Positions 41,817 to 50,598 of a stretch of DNA of 64,000 bases are shown one piece after another. Source of the DNA: an uncultured Roseateles sp. (lineage in GTDB: Bacteria > Pseudomonadota > Gammaproteobacteria > Burkholderiales > Burkholderiaceae_C); assembly GCF_963422335.1 (NCBI RefSeq), contig NZ_OY729424.1, positions 6,076,001 through 6,140,000 of the forward strand. The letters run 5' to 3'. Under the pieces are notes generated by a model, which was not told where the DNA came from, did not search any database, and saw only the letters and a program-made list of their open reading frames with translations. Position 1 is the first letter of the stretch. Every line of letters begins with the position of its first letter. The position numbers and the translations under genes are program-made.

Positions 41817-43163
41817 ATGAGCAAAAAAGTATTCATCAAGACCTTCGGCTGCCAGATGAACGAGTACGACTCGGACAAAATGGCCGATGTGCTGGGCGCA
41901 GCCCAAGGCTATGAGCCGACCACCGATGTCGAGCAGGCCGATCTGATCCTGTTCAACACCTGCTCCGTGCGCGAGAAGGCACAGGAGAAGGTGTTCAGCG
42001 ATCTGGGTCGCGTCAAGCACCTGAAGGCCAAGGGCGTGATGATCGGCGTCGGCGGCTGCGTGGCCAGCCAGGAGGGAGCGGCCATCATCGCCCGCGCGCC
42101 CTATGTCGATGTGGTGTTCGGCCCGCAGACCCTGCACCGCCTGCCGCAGATGCTGGACGCCCGCGCACGCCAGAACCGCCCCCAGGTGGACATCAGCTTC
42201 CCCGAGATCGAGAAGTTCGACCACCTGCCGCCGGCCCGCGTCGAGGGCGGCAGCGCCTACGTCTCCATCATGGAAGGCTGCTCGAAGTACTGCTCCTACT
42301 GCGTCGTGCCCTACACCCGCGGCGAAGAGTTCTCGCGCCCGTTCGAGGATGTGCTGACCGAGGTGGCCGCCGCCGTTGACCAGGGCGTCAAGGAAGTCAC
42401 CCTCTTGGGCCAGAACGTCAACGGCTACCGCGGCAAGATGGGCGGCACGGACGAGATCGCCGACTTCGCCATGCTGCTGGAATACGTGGCCGAGATCCCC
42501 GGCCTGGAGCGGCTGCGCTTCACCACAAGCCATCCGAACGAGTTCTCGCAGCGCCTGATCGAGGCCTATGCCAAGGTGCCGCAGCTGGTCAACCATCTGC
42601 ACCTGCCGGTCCAGCATGGCTCGGACCGCATCCTCTCGGCGATGAAGCGAGGCTATACGGCGCTGGAGTACAAGTCCACCATCCGCAAGCTGCGCGCGGT
42701 GCGGCCGGACATACGCCTCTCCAGCGACTTCATCGTCGGCTTCCCCGGCGAGACCGAGGAAGACTTCCAGAAGATGATGAAGCTGATCACCGACATCGGC
42801 TTCGACCAGAGCTTCAGCTTCGTCTTCAGCCCCCGCCCCGGCACGCCGGCCGCGGCCCTGGAGGACACGACGCCGCACGAGCTGAAGATCCAGCGCCTGC
42901 AGCATCTGCAGGCTGTCATCGATGCGAACGTGCAATCCATCAGCCAGAGCCTGGTCGGCAGGACCGAGCGCATCCTGGTCGAGGGCCCGTCGCGCAAGGA
43001 CGCGATGGAACTGATGGGCCGCACCGAATGCAACCGCAAGGTCAATTTCGCCGGCCCGGCGCGGCTGATCGGTCAGATGGTGGATGTGAACATCACCGCC
43101 GCCTTCACCAACTCGCTGCGTGGCGAGGTGCTGATCAAGGAGAGCGAGGCGGCTATCGCCTGA
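41817..43163 (+). CDS. miaB: tRNA-2-methylthio-N6-dimethylallyladenosine synthase MiaB
   Basis: Radical-SAM methylthiotransferase acting on A37 of tRNAs. The protein is 448 aa. The N-terminal domain has C12 (TFGCQMNEYDSDKM), NTCSVREKA and GGCVASQEG for the auxiliary cluster. The radical-SAM motif is CSKYCSYC, followed by PYTRGEE. A TRAM domain forms the C-terminus. Confidence 0.96.
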   Translation: MSKKVFIKTFGCQMNEYDSDKMADVLGAAQGYEPTTDVEQADLILFNTCSVREKAQEKVFSDLGRVKHLKAKGVMIGVGGCVASQEGAAIIARAPYVDVVFGPQTLHRLPQMLDARARQNRPQVDISFPEIEKFDHLPPARVEGGSAYVSIMEGCSKYCSYCVVPYTRGEEFSRPFEDVLTEVAAAVDQGVKEVTLLGQNVNGYRGKMGGTDEIADFAMLLEYVAEIPGLERLRFTTSHPNEFSQRLIEAYAKVPQLVNHLHLPVQHGSDRILSAMKRGYTALEYKSTIRKLRAVRPDIRLSSDFIVGFPGETEEDFQKMMKLITDIGFDQSFSFVFSPRPGTPAAALEDTTPHELKIQRLQHLQAVIDANVQSISQSLVGRTERILVEGPSRKDAMELMGRTECNRKVNFAGPARLIGQMVDVNITAAFTNSLRGEVLIKESEAAIA

Positions 43164-43166
43164 GGT

Positions 43167-43439
43167 TCAGCGTTTGAACCCTGCCCACCAAAGGCCCACG
43201 GTGCAGGCCAGCAGCATCGCGCCATAGCCCAGCATCTTGCCGTCGCGGCCCAGCAGCACCAGGCTCAGCACCAGGGCCACGCCGCTGGCGGCGGTGGCCC
43301 AGAGGGCCAGGCGCTGCCAGGGCACGGATTTGAGCTCGCGCCGCCACAGCAGCTTGGCCAGCAAGGCGCTGATCAGGCCCACGCCCAGGGCCGGGGCAAA
43401 GAAGTTCAGCGCATGCCACAGGGCGTCCAGGGGGCTCAT
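43167..43439 (-). CDS. small membrane protein of unknown function
   Basis: 90 aa with three hydrophobic stretches (about 8-28, 43-63 and 68-87) and a basic loop (LLWRRELKSVPWQR) after the first. It is convergent with miaB (3-bp gap) and divergent from hemA. The ATG follows CTTATG with no clear ribosome binding site. Function unknown; composition and codon use match neighbours. Confidence 0.65.
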   Translation of the reverse strand: MSPLDALWHALNFFAPALGVGLISALLAKLLWRRELKSVPWQRLALWATAASGVALVLSLVLLGRDGKMLGYGAMLLACTVGLWWAGFKR

Positions 43440-43563
43440 AAGTATCTCGGCAAAAGCGGCGGTGGTGCCGATTAGAGCGGTTCAAGGCGATTCGCGCTTG
43501 ATCCTCATCAACCGGATGGTCGCAGAACACAGCCCCACGGCGGCGCAAGCTGCCCAGCAATTT

Positions 43564-43569
43564 TATAAT
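43564..43569 (+). promoter_or_regulatory. -10 box of the housekeeping hemA
   Basis: A consensus TATAAT with only six bases (CGACCC) before the hemA ATG. No Shine-Dalgarno sequence is present and the -35 region (CGGCGC at 17 bp) is poor. Transcription would begin at the ATG. Confidence 0.45.
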
Positions 43570-43575
43570 CGACCC

Positions 43576-44889
43576 ATGAGTGTGTTTGCCCTCGGCCTGA
43601 ACCATAGCTCCGCCCCGCTGGATTTGCGCGGGCGGTTTGCGTTCACCCTGGAGCAATTGGCGCCTGCCCTGCAAGGCTTTCGCGAGCGCGTGCAGCAGCC
43701 CAGCCGCAAGGGCCTGCCCGAGGCGGCCATGCTCTCCACCTGCAACCGCACCGAGCTGTATGTGGCCGGCGGCCCGGCCCTGGTGCGCCCTGCCGTCGAA
43801 TGGCTGGCCGGCCTCGGTGATGTGGCGAGCAGCCATCTGCTGGACCATGCCTATGTGATGGAGGGCAGCGCCGCGGCGCGCCATGCCTTCCGCGTCGCCA
43901 GCGGCTTGGACTCCATGGTGCTGGGCGAGCCGCAAATCCTCGGCCAGATGAAGCAGGCGGTGCGCGAGGCGACCCAAGCCGGCACCCTGGGCAGCACCTT
44001 GCACCAGCTGTTCCAGCGCACCTTCTCGGTAGCCAAGGAAGTGCGCACCGCGACCGAGATCGGCGCCCATTCGATCAGCATGGCCGCCGCCTCGGTGCGC
44101 CTGGCCGGCCAGCTGTTCGAGGATTTGAAGGACGTACGCGTGCTCTTCGTCGGCGCCGGCGAGATGATCGAACTGGTGGCCACGCACTTTGCCGCCAAGA
44201 ACCCCAAGTCCATGGCCGTGGCCAACCGCACCTTGGAGCGTGGCGAAAAGCTCGCCGGCCGGCTGGGGGCCGAGGCGATACGCCTGTCCGACCTGTCGCA
44301 GCGCCTGCATGAGTTCGACGCAGTGATCTCCTGCACCGCCAGTTCACTGCCGCTGATCGGCCTGGGCGCCGTCGAGCGGGCGCTCAAACGCCGCAAGCAC
44401 CGCCCGATGTTCATGGTCGACTTGGCCGTGCCGCGCGACATCGAACCCGAGGTCGCCCAGCTGGACGACGTCTATCTCTACACGGTCGATGACCTGTCGA
44501 CCGTCGTGCAGACCGCCGGCGAGAAGCGCCAGGCCGCCGTCGAGCAGGCCGAGGCCATCATCGAAACCGGCGTGCAGAGCTTCCAGCACTGGATGGACCA
44601 GCGCAGCACCGTGCCGCTGATACAGGCGCTGAATGCCCAGGCCGACGACTGGCGCGCCGCCGAGATGGCCCGCGCCCGCAAGCTGCTGGCCAAGGGGGCC
44701 GATGTGGACGAGGTGCTGGAAGCGCTGTCCCGCGGCCTGACCAACAAGATGATGCACGGCGCCTTGGCCGAGCTGCATGCCAGCGACGGCGCCCAGCGCC
44801 AGCAGCTGGCGCAGACGGTGTCGCGCCTGTTCCTGCGCAACAGTGCTTTCGCGCCCGGTTCCAGCAAGCCGGGTGACGGCGAGCTCTAG
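43576..44889 (+). CDS. hemA: glutamyl-tRNA reductase, housekeeping copy
   Basis: 437 aa, a full-length paralogue of the gene at 4558-5856. It shares near-identical blocks such as ALGLNHSSAPLDLRGRF, STCNRTELYV (C56) and DSMVLGEPQILGQMKQAVRE. The context hemA-prfA-prmC is the usual housekeeping arrangement in proteobacteria, so this copy probably serves haem and general tetrapyrrole synthesis. The frame extends upstream, but similarity starts at ATG 43576. Confidence 0.96.
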   Translation: MSVFALGLNHSSAPLDLRGRFAFTLEQLAPALQGFRERVQQPSRKGLPEAAMLSTCNRTELYVAGGPALVRPAVEWLAGLGDVASSHLLDHAYVMEGSAAARHAFRVASGLDSMVLGEPQILGQMKQAVREATQAGTLGSTLHQLFQRTFSVAKEVRTATEIGAHSISMAAASVRLAGQLFEDLKDVRVLFVGAGEMIELVATHFAAKNPKSMAVANRTLERGEKLAGRLGAEAIRLSDLSQRLHEFDAVISCTASSLPLIGLGAVERALKRRKHRPMFMVDLAVPRDIEPEVAQLDDVYLYTVDDLSTVVQTAGEKRQAAVEQAEAIIETGVQSFQHWMDQRSTVPLIQALNAQADDWRAAEMARARKLLAKGADVDEVLEALSRGLTNKMMHGALAELHASDGAQRQQLAQTVSRLFLRNSAFAPGSSKPGDGEL

Positions 44890-44904
44890 CGAAGCCCTCA
44901 GGCT

Positions 44905-44920
44905 CCACCGCTCGCGGTGG
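44905..44920. repeat. hairpin repeat, copy 1
   Basis: CCACCG-CTCG-CGGTGG, 16 nt after the hemA stop. Nearly the same element occurs at 47700-47715. It could act as a weak terminator or belong to a dispersed REP-like family. No U-tract. Confidence 0.45.
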
Positions 44921-44988
44921 CGTGCTGCCGGGCCTGTTCAACGGGCCGCCTACGCCCCCGCGCTCAAACCTCTTAGTTCCTGAGCGCC

Positions 44989-46071
44989 ATGAAAGACTCC
45001 CTCCGCCAACAATTCGAACGCCTGGGCCACCGCCTGGTCGAGCTCGATGCCAATCTGAGTGACGGCTCGGCGGCCGCCGACATGAAGCGCTACCGCGCGC
45101 TGACCCGTGAGCAGTCTGAAGTCTCGGGCCTGGTCGGGCGCTTCCGCCAGTACGAGCAGCGCGAGCGCGATCTGCGCGCCGCCCGCGACATGCAGGACGA
45201 CCCGGAGATGGCCGAGATGGCCCGCGAAGAAATCGCCGAGGCCGAAGCCGACATCGCCCGCCTGCATGCCGAGCTGCAGACCGCGCTGCTGCCCAAGGAC
45301 CCGGACGACGAGCGCAATGCCTTTCTGGAAATCCGCGCCGGTGCCGGCGGCGACGAGTCGGCGCTGTTTGCCGGCGATGTGGCCCGCATGTATCTGCGCT
45401 ATGCCGAGCGCTGCGGCTGGAAGACCGAGATCATGTCCGAGAGCCCGTCCGACCTGGGTGGCTACAAGGAGCTGGTGGTGCGGGTCGAGGGCGACCATGC
45501 CTATGGCCGGCTGAAGTTCGAGTCCGGCGGCCACCGCGTGCAGCGGGTGCCGGTGACCGAGAGCCAGGGCCGCATCCACACCAGCGCCTGCACGGTGGCG
45601 GTGATGGCCGAGGGCGACGAGGCCGAGGACGTGCAGCTGAACCCGGCCGAGCTGCGCATAGACACCTTCCGCGCCAGCGGCGCCGGCGGCCAGCACGTCA
45701 ACAAGACCGACAGCGCGATCCGCATCACCCACCTGCCCACCGGCCTGGTGGCCGAATGCCAGGACGACCGCAGCCAGCACCGCAACAAGGCCAAGGCCCT
45801 GGCCGTGCTGGCCGCCCGCCTGCGCGACAAGGACCGCAACGAACGCGCCGCCAAGGAGGCCGCCGAGCGCAAGAGCCTGATCGGCACCGGCGACCGCAGC
45901 GACCGCATACGCACCTACAACTTCCCCCAGGGGCGGCTGACCGACCACCGCATCAATCTGACCCTGTACAAGCTCGGCGCCATCATGGACGGCGACCTCG
46001 GCGACGTGTTCCAGGCCCTGCAGGCCGCCCAGGCGGCCGAGCAGCTGGCCCTGCTGGAAGGCAAGTCCTGA
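44989..46071 (+). CDS. prfA: peptide chain release factor 1
   Basis: 360 aa. Recognises UAA/UAG stop codons. The GGQ tripeptide is in RASGAGGQHVNKTDSA, and the stop-recognition loop and coiled-coil N-terminus are intact. The stop overlaps the prmC ATG (TGATG), coupling the factor to its methyltransferase. Confidence 0.97.
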   Translation: MKDSLRQQFERLGHRLVELDANLSDGSAAADMKRYRALTREQSEVSGLVGRFRQYEQRERDLRAARDMQDDPEMAEMAREEIAEAEADIARLHAELQTALLPKDPDDERNAFLEIRAGAGGDESALFAGDVARMYLRYAERCGWKTEIMSESPSDLGGYKELVVRVEGDHAYGRLKFESGGHRVQRVPVTESQGRIHTSACTVAVMAEGDEAEDVQLNPAELRIDTFRASGAGGQHVNKTDSAIRITHLPTGLVAECQDDRSQHRNKAKALAVLAARLRDKDRNERAAKEAAERKSLIGTGDRSDRIRTYNFPQGRLTDHRINLTLYKLGAIMDGDLGDVFQALQAAQAAEQLALLEGKS

Positions 46072-46904
46072 TGTTCGCCACCATCGCCGAGGCTCAGGCC
46101 TGGGCGCGCAGCCAGGGCGTGGACCGGCTGGACGCCCAGCTGCTGCTGGCGAGGATGTTCGACGTCGAACGCGCCTGGCTGGTGACCCACGACGATCAGA
46201 TCCTCAGCGAAGCCCAACGCCAGACCTTTGCCCACCAAGTCAGTGAGCGCACACAGGACGTGCCGCTGGCCTATCTGCTGGGCGAGAAGGAATTCCATGG
46301 CCTGCGCCTGCAGGTCGGCCCGGCCGTGCTGGTGCCCCGGCCCGACACCGAGACGCTGGTGAACTGGGCGCTGGAAATCCTGCAGACCCTACCCGCCGAG
46401 CCGGCGCCGCAGGTCGTCGACCTGGGCACCGGCAGCGGCGCGATCGCGCTGGCCGTCAAGCACGGCGCACCCCATATCGAGATGCAGATGGCCGATCTGA
46501 GCCCGGAGGCACTGGCCGTGGCCAGCGGCAACGCCCGGCATCTGGGCCTGGACGTGGCCGCCCATCTGGGCAGCTGGTGGCAGGCGCTGCCGGCCGGCCA
46601 GGTGTTCGACCTGGTGCTCAGCAACCCGCCCTATATCGCCGGCGGCGACCCCCATCTGCCGGCGCTGCGTCATGAGCCGACGCTGGCGCTGACGCCCGGC
46701 GGCGACGGTTTGTCGTCGTTGCAGGCCATCGTGGATGGCGCGCCTCAACGCATGCGCCCTGGCGCCTGGCTGCTGCTGGAGCATGGCTACGACCAGGCGG
46801 TGCCGGTGGCGGCGATGCTGGCCCGCGCCGGCTTCGAGGCCATCGCCAACCGCCGCGACCTGGGCGACCAGCCCCGCGTCACCGGCGGTCGTCGGCCAAG
46901 CTGA
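46071..46904 (+). CDS. prmC: release factor glutamine methyltransferase PrmC
   Basis: 277 aa. Methylates the Gln of the GGQ motif in release factors. The SAM motif VVDLGTGSGAIALAV and the catalytic LSNPPYI are present. The upstream open frame lies inside prfA and is ignored. Confidence 0.95.
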   Translation: MFATIAEAQAWARSQGVDRLDAQLLLARMFDVERAWLVTHDDQILSEAQRQTFAHQVSERTQDVPLAYLLGEKEFHGLRLQVGPAVLVPRPDTETLVNWALEILQTLPAEPAPQVVDLGTGSGAIALAVKHGAPHIEMQMADLSPEALAVASGNARHLGLDVAAHLGSWWQALPAGQVFDLVLSNPPYIAGGDPHLPALRHEPTLALTPGGDGLSSLQAIVDGAPQRMRPGAWLLLEHGYDQAVPVAAMLARAGFEAIANRRDLGDQPRVTGGRRPS

Positions 46905-46906
46905 TA

Positions 46907-46925
46907 CCCCCTTCACCCGAGGGGG
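46907..46925. terminator. possible hairpin terminator after prmC
   Basis: CCCCCT-TCACCCG-AGGGGG, directly after the prmC stop, followed by a second small hairpin GCGGC-AAA-GCCGC. It lacks a run of T, so intrinsic termination is uncertain. Confidence 0.35.
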
Positions 46926-47069
46926 CGGCAAAGCCGCAACAGTGCCCAAAAAAGCACGCAACTGGTTAGACAGACCGGGTCGCCGCGGGGTAGCATGAAC
47001 TCAAGCGCCGGGGTCGGGTCACAACCGCCAGCCTCGACAGTTCACTGACAACTAGCCCAGGAGACCGCC

Positions 47070-47693
47070 ATGAAGTTCGTGCGTTTTTCGCTCACGGCAG
47101 CACTGTCAAGCCTGCTCCTGGCCGGCGCTTTCACCCCCGCCCGGGCGGCCGATGCCCAAAGCCCCAAGCTCAGCCTGAACCAGGCCGACTGGCCGCGCTG
47201 GCAGGGCCGTCTCCAGCTCAACACCGCCGACGGCGATGCCAACTCGGCCTACGGCGAGCGCCGCAGCAGCACACCACGCCTGCTCAGCGCCAGCCTGCTG
47301 GGCGACTACTACCTGACCGGCTCGCTGCTGGGCTCGCGCACCAGCGGCGGCCTGCGCGCCACCAGCGGCCTGCTGATGGGTCCGACCTCGCTGACGCTGG
47401 GCGGCCTGAGCTCACCCAGCGGCTTGTCGGTGAACCGGCAGTCATTGAATCTGTGGGGTCCTGGCAGCGACAGCGACCCCAACACCACCCTGCCTTACTT
47501 CGGCATTGGCTACACCGGCCAATCCGCCCAGGGTACCTGGGGTTTCAAGGCCGATTTCGGCCTGGTCGGCGTCGGCGCCAACAACGGCCTGCGCCTGGGC
47601 CGCAACCCAAGCCTCGCCCGCAGCCTTGACGATGTGCTTCGCGATCTGCGCTTCACGCCCGTCATCCAGGTCGGCCTGAGCTACGCCTTCTGA
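47070..47693 (+). CDS. secreted, probably outer-membrane beta-barrel protein
   Basis: 207 aa. A signal peptide ends at ARAAD (residue 28). The mature protein alternates polar and hydrophobic residues, is rich in Gly/Ser/Leu and has no Cys. It ends GLSYAF, a C-terminal Phe as in outer-membrane barrels. GGAGACC precedes the ATG. No family recognised. Confidence 0.65.
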   Translation: MKFVRFSLTAALSSLLLAGAFTPARAADAQSPKLSLNQADWPRWQGRLQLNTADGDANSAYGERRSSTPRLLSASLLGDYYLTGSLLGSRTSGGLRATSGLLMGPTSLTLGGLSSPSGLSVNRQSLNLWGPGSDSDPNTTLPYFGIGYTGQSAQGTWGFKADFGLVGVGANNGLRLGRNPSLARSLDDVLRDLRFTPVIQVGLSYAF

Positions 47694-47696
47694 CCC

Positions 47697-47720
47697 GCGC
47701 CACCGCTCACGGTGGTGCGC
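47697..47720. repeat. hairpin repeat, copy 2
   Basis: GCGCCACCG-CTCA-CGGTGGTGCGC, just after the stop of the preceding gene. The core CCACCG-CTC(A/G)-CGGTGG is shared with 44905-44920. Confidence 0.45.
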
Positions 47721-47814
47721 TGACAAGACTCCAAGACACCAAGCTGGTGCGCTGGGCGCCTGATGTGCCCAGGCCTGCAAGCCTCGGCCATCGCATGGCC
47801 AAAATGGTTCGTAC

Positions 47815-47839
47815 ACAGTGATACCACTGTTTTGTATAC
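47815..47839. promoter_or_regulatory. candidate operator upstream of the ABC importer
   Basis: ACAGTG-ATAC-CACTGT is a perfect 16-bp dyad (47815-47830), followed by TTTGTATACC with a GTATAC core (47834-47839). Such cores are common operators of FadR-type GntR regulators. No regulator gene is adjacent. Confidence 0.4.
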
Positions 47840-47929
47840 CGTTTTAGCAGGCAGGCCCTACCTGGGCTAGGGTCATTGGCACGGAGCTTGCGAGCAGGGC
47901 CCTCAAACCCTGCTTCGACGGAGACTCCC

Positions 47930-48973
47930 ATGCCCCGCTTCCCCGCCCGCCGCACCTGGCTGGCCGCCGCCCTCGCTGGCGCTTTGACCCTGGCCGGCAC
48001 CCACACCCAGGCCCAGACCACCCCGCTCAAATTCCAGCTCGACTGGCGCTTCGAAGGCCCGGCGGCGCTGTTCCTGCTGCCGGTTGCCAAGGGCTATTTC
48101 AAGGACGCCAAGCTCGATGTCAGCGTGGACGCCGGCAATGGCTCGGGCGGCGCCGTCACCCGCGTAGCCTCGGGCTCCTATGACATCGGCTTTGCCGACA
48201 TGGCCGCGCTGATGGAGTTCCACGCCAACAACCCCGACGCACCGAACAAGCCGGTGGCGGTGATGATGGTCTACAACAACACGCCGGCCGCGGTGCTGGC
48301 GATGAAGAAGTCCGGCATCACCACAGTCGCTGCCCTGAGCGGCAAGAAGCTGGGTGCCCCGGTGTTCGACGCCGGCCGGCGCGGCTTTGCGATCTTCGCC
48401 AAGGCCAACAGCCTGGGCCCCGTGACCTGGACCAGCATGGACCCGCCGCTGCGCGAAACCATGCTGATGCGCGGCGATGTGGACGCCATCACCGGCTTCT
48501 CGTTCACCTCGCTGCTGAATCTGGAGGCGCGTGGCGTCAAGGCCGAGGACGTGGTCGTGTTTCCCTATGCCGACCACGGCGTCAAGCTCTACGGCAACGC
48601 CATCATCGCCAGCCCCAGGCTGATCAAGGAGAAGCCGGAGCTGATCAAGGCCTTTCTGCTCGCCTTCACCCGCGGCGCCAAGGAGGTGATGGCGAATCCG
48701 GACGCGGCCATCGCCTTCGTGAAGGAGCGCGACGGCATCATCAACGAGGCGCTGGAGAAGCGCCGCCTGCGCCTGGCCATCGATGGTGTGATCGCCAGCG
48801 CCGACGCGCGCAGCGAGGGCTTCGGCCAGGTCATGGCCCCGCGCCTGGCACTGATGGCCAGCCAGATCTCCGACGCCTACGGCACCAAGACGCGGGTCAA
48901 CGCCGATGCGGTGTGGAACGGCGGCTTTCTGCCCACCAAGGCCGAGCTGAACATCCTGCCGGCCAAGCGCTGA
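47930..48973 (+). CDS. ABC transporter substrate-binding protein, NMT1/THI5-like
   Basis: 347 aa. Signal peptide MPRFPARRTWLAAALAG... ends near THTQAQ (residue 28). The mature N-terminus LKFQLDWRFEGPAALFLLP and the GSYDIGFADMAALMEF region are typical of the NMT1/SsuA/TauA fold that binds pyrimidines, sulfonates or nitrate analogues. ATG 47930 is placed just before the signal peptide. First of three overlapping transporter genes. The ligand is not evident; no TPP riboswitch is seen upstream. Confidence 0.85.
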   Translation: MPRFPARRTWLAAALAGALTLAGTHTQAQTTPLKFQLDWRFEGPAALFLLPVAKGYFKDAKLDVSVDAGNGSGGAVTRVASGSYDIGFADMAALMEFHANNPDAPNKPVAVMMVYNNTPAAVLAMKKSGITTVAALSGKKLGAPVFDAGRRGFAIFAKANSLGPVTWTSMDPPLRETMLMRGDVDAITGFSFTSLLNLEARGVKAEDVVVFPYADHGVKLYGNAIIASPRLIKEKPELIKAFLLAFTRGAKEVMANPDAAIAFVKERDGIINEALEKRRLRLAIDGVIASADARSEGFGQVMAPRLALMASQISDAYGTKTRVNADAVWNGGFLPTKAELNILPAKR

Positions 48974-49794
48974 TGGACCGGCCGTTTGTCGATTTCCGCG
49001 GCGTCTGGCTGGCCTATAACGAGGCCTTGCTGGCCCAGGGCCGGTTCGCCGTCGAGGACGTTTCGCTGCAGCTGCAGCGCGGCGAGTTCGTCGCCATCGT
49101 CGGCCCTTCCGGCTGCGGCAAGTCCACCTTCATGAAGCTGGCGACCGGGCTGAAGCACCCCAGCCGCGGCGAGATCTTCGTCAATGGCCAAGCGGTCACC
49201 GGCCCCTTGAAGATCAGCGGCATGGCCTTCCAGGCGCCCTCGCTCCTGCCCTGGCGCACGACCCTGGCCAATGTGCTGCTGCCGCTGGAGATCGTCGAGC
49301 CCTTCCGCTCGCAGCTGACAACCCGGCGCGCCGAGTTCGAGGCCCGTGCCCGCGCACTGCTGGCCAGCGTAGGCCTGGCCGGTTATGAAGACAAATTCCC
49401 CTGGCAGCTGTCGGGCGGCATGCAGCAGCGCGCCAGCATCTGCCGGGCGCTGATACACGAGCCGCAGCTGCTGCTGCTCGACGAGCCCTTCGGCGCGCTC
49501 GATGCCTTCACCCGCGAGGAGCTGTGGTGCACCCTGCGCGATCTGCAGGCGGCCAAGCAGTTCAACGTGATCCTGGTCACCCACGATCTGCGCGAGAGCG
49601 TGTTCCTGGCCGACACCGTGCACGTGATGAGCCGCAGCCCCGGCCGGCTGCTGCATGCCCGCAAGATAGACCTGCCCCGCCCGCGCGACCTGGAGGTGAC
49701 CTACACGCCGGCCTTCACCGAGATCGTGCACGAGCTGCGCGGCCATATCGGCGCTCTCAGAAGTCCGGGCAAAGGCAGCGAGGTAGCGCAATGA
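48973..49794 (+). CDS. ABC transporter ATP-binding protein (SsuB/TauB type)
   Basis: 273 aa. Walker A GPSGCGKST (residues 44-52), Q-loop in AFQAPSLLPWR, signature LSGGMQQR, Walker B LLLLDEPFGALD, and H-loop VTHDLRE. The ATG shares one base with the previous stop (TGATG); the end overlaps the permease (ATGA). Confidence 0.93.
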   Translation: MDRPFVDFRGVWLAYNEALLAQGRFAVEDVSLQLQRGEFVAIVGPSGCGKSTFMKLATGLKHPSRGEIFVNGQAVTGPLKISGMAFQAPSLLPWRTTLANVLLPLEIVEPFRSQLTTRRAEFEARARALLASVGLAGYEDKFPWQLSGGMQQRASICRALIHEPQLLLLDEPFGALDAFTREELWCTLRDLQAAKQFNVILVTHDLRESVFLADTVHVMSRSPGRLLHARKIDLPRPRDLEVTYTPAFTEIVHELRGHIGALRSPGKGSEVAQ

Positions 49795-50561
49795 TCAAGG
49801 CCCCGTTCGTGCAACGCCATGCCCCCTGGCTGCTGCTGGCCCTGATCCTGCTGTTCTGGCAGGGCGTGTGCAGCGTGTTCCAGGTCTCGGACTTCATCTT
49901 CCCCAGCCCCTGGCGCATCGCCCAGGCCCTGGTCGAGTTCCACACCGCCATCCTGGGCCATGCCTGGCGCACCTTCTGGGTGACCTTGCTGGGCTTCGGC
50001 ATTGCCATCGTTGTCGGTGTGCTCCTGGGCTTTCTGATGGGCAGCTCGCAGCTGGCCTACCGAGCGATGTACCCGCTGATGACGGGCTTCAATGCGCTGC
50101 CCAAAGCGGCCTTCGTGCCCATCCTCGTGGTCTGGTTCGGCATAGGCGCCGGGCCGGCGGTGCTGACGGCCTTTCTGATCAGCTTCTTCCCCATCATGGT
50201 CAATATCGCCACCGGCCTGGCCACGCTGGAGCCTGAGCTGGAAGACGTGCTGCGTGTGCTCGGCGCCAGCCGCTGGGACGTGCTGACCAAGATCGGCCTG
50301 CCCCGCTCCATGCCCTATTTCTTCGCCGCGCTGAAGGTCTCCATCACTCTGGCCTTCGTCGGCACCACGGTGTCCGAGATGACGGCCGCCAACGAGGGCA
50401 TCGGCTACCTGCTGATCTCGGCCGGCGCCTCGATGCAGATGGGCCTGGCCTTTGCCGGCCTGGTCGTCGTCGGTGCGATGGCGATGCTGATGTACGAGCT
50501 GTTCGCCGTGCTGGAGCGCCGCCTCACCGGCTGGGCCCACCGTGGCAGCGACAACCACTGA
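49791..50561 (+). CDS. ABC transporter permease (SsuC/TauC type)
   Basis: 256 aa, about six membrane helices, with the cytoplasmic coupling motif in EDVLRVLGASRWDVLTKIGLP (EAA-type loop). ATG 49791 overlaps the ATPase gene. The following porin gene begins 37 bp later, possibly the outer-membrane entry route. Confidence 0.93.
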   Translation: MIKAPFVQRHAPWLLLALILLFWQGVCSVFQVSDFIFPSPWRIAQALVEFHTAILGHAWRTFWVTLLGFGIAIVVGVLLGFLMGSSQLAYRAMYPLMTGFNALPKAAFVPILVVWFGIGAGPAVLTAFLISFFPIMVNIATGLATLEPELEDVLRVLGASRWDVLTKIGLPRSMPYFFAALKVSITLAFVGTTVSEMTAANEGIGYLLISAGASMQMGLAFAGLVVVGAMAMLMYELFAVLERRLTGWAHRGSDNH

Positions 50562-50598
50562 CGACAACAAATCCACCATTGAAACGAGGACCCCAAGC

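Noticed and set aside
47694..47929. Possible TPP riboswitch upstream of the THI5-like binding protein
   Set aside because: The conserved CUGAGA and thi-box type elements are absent; the region instead shows a hairpin repeat and a protein-type dyad.
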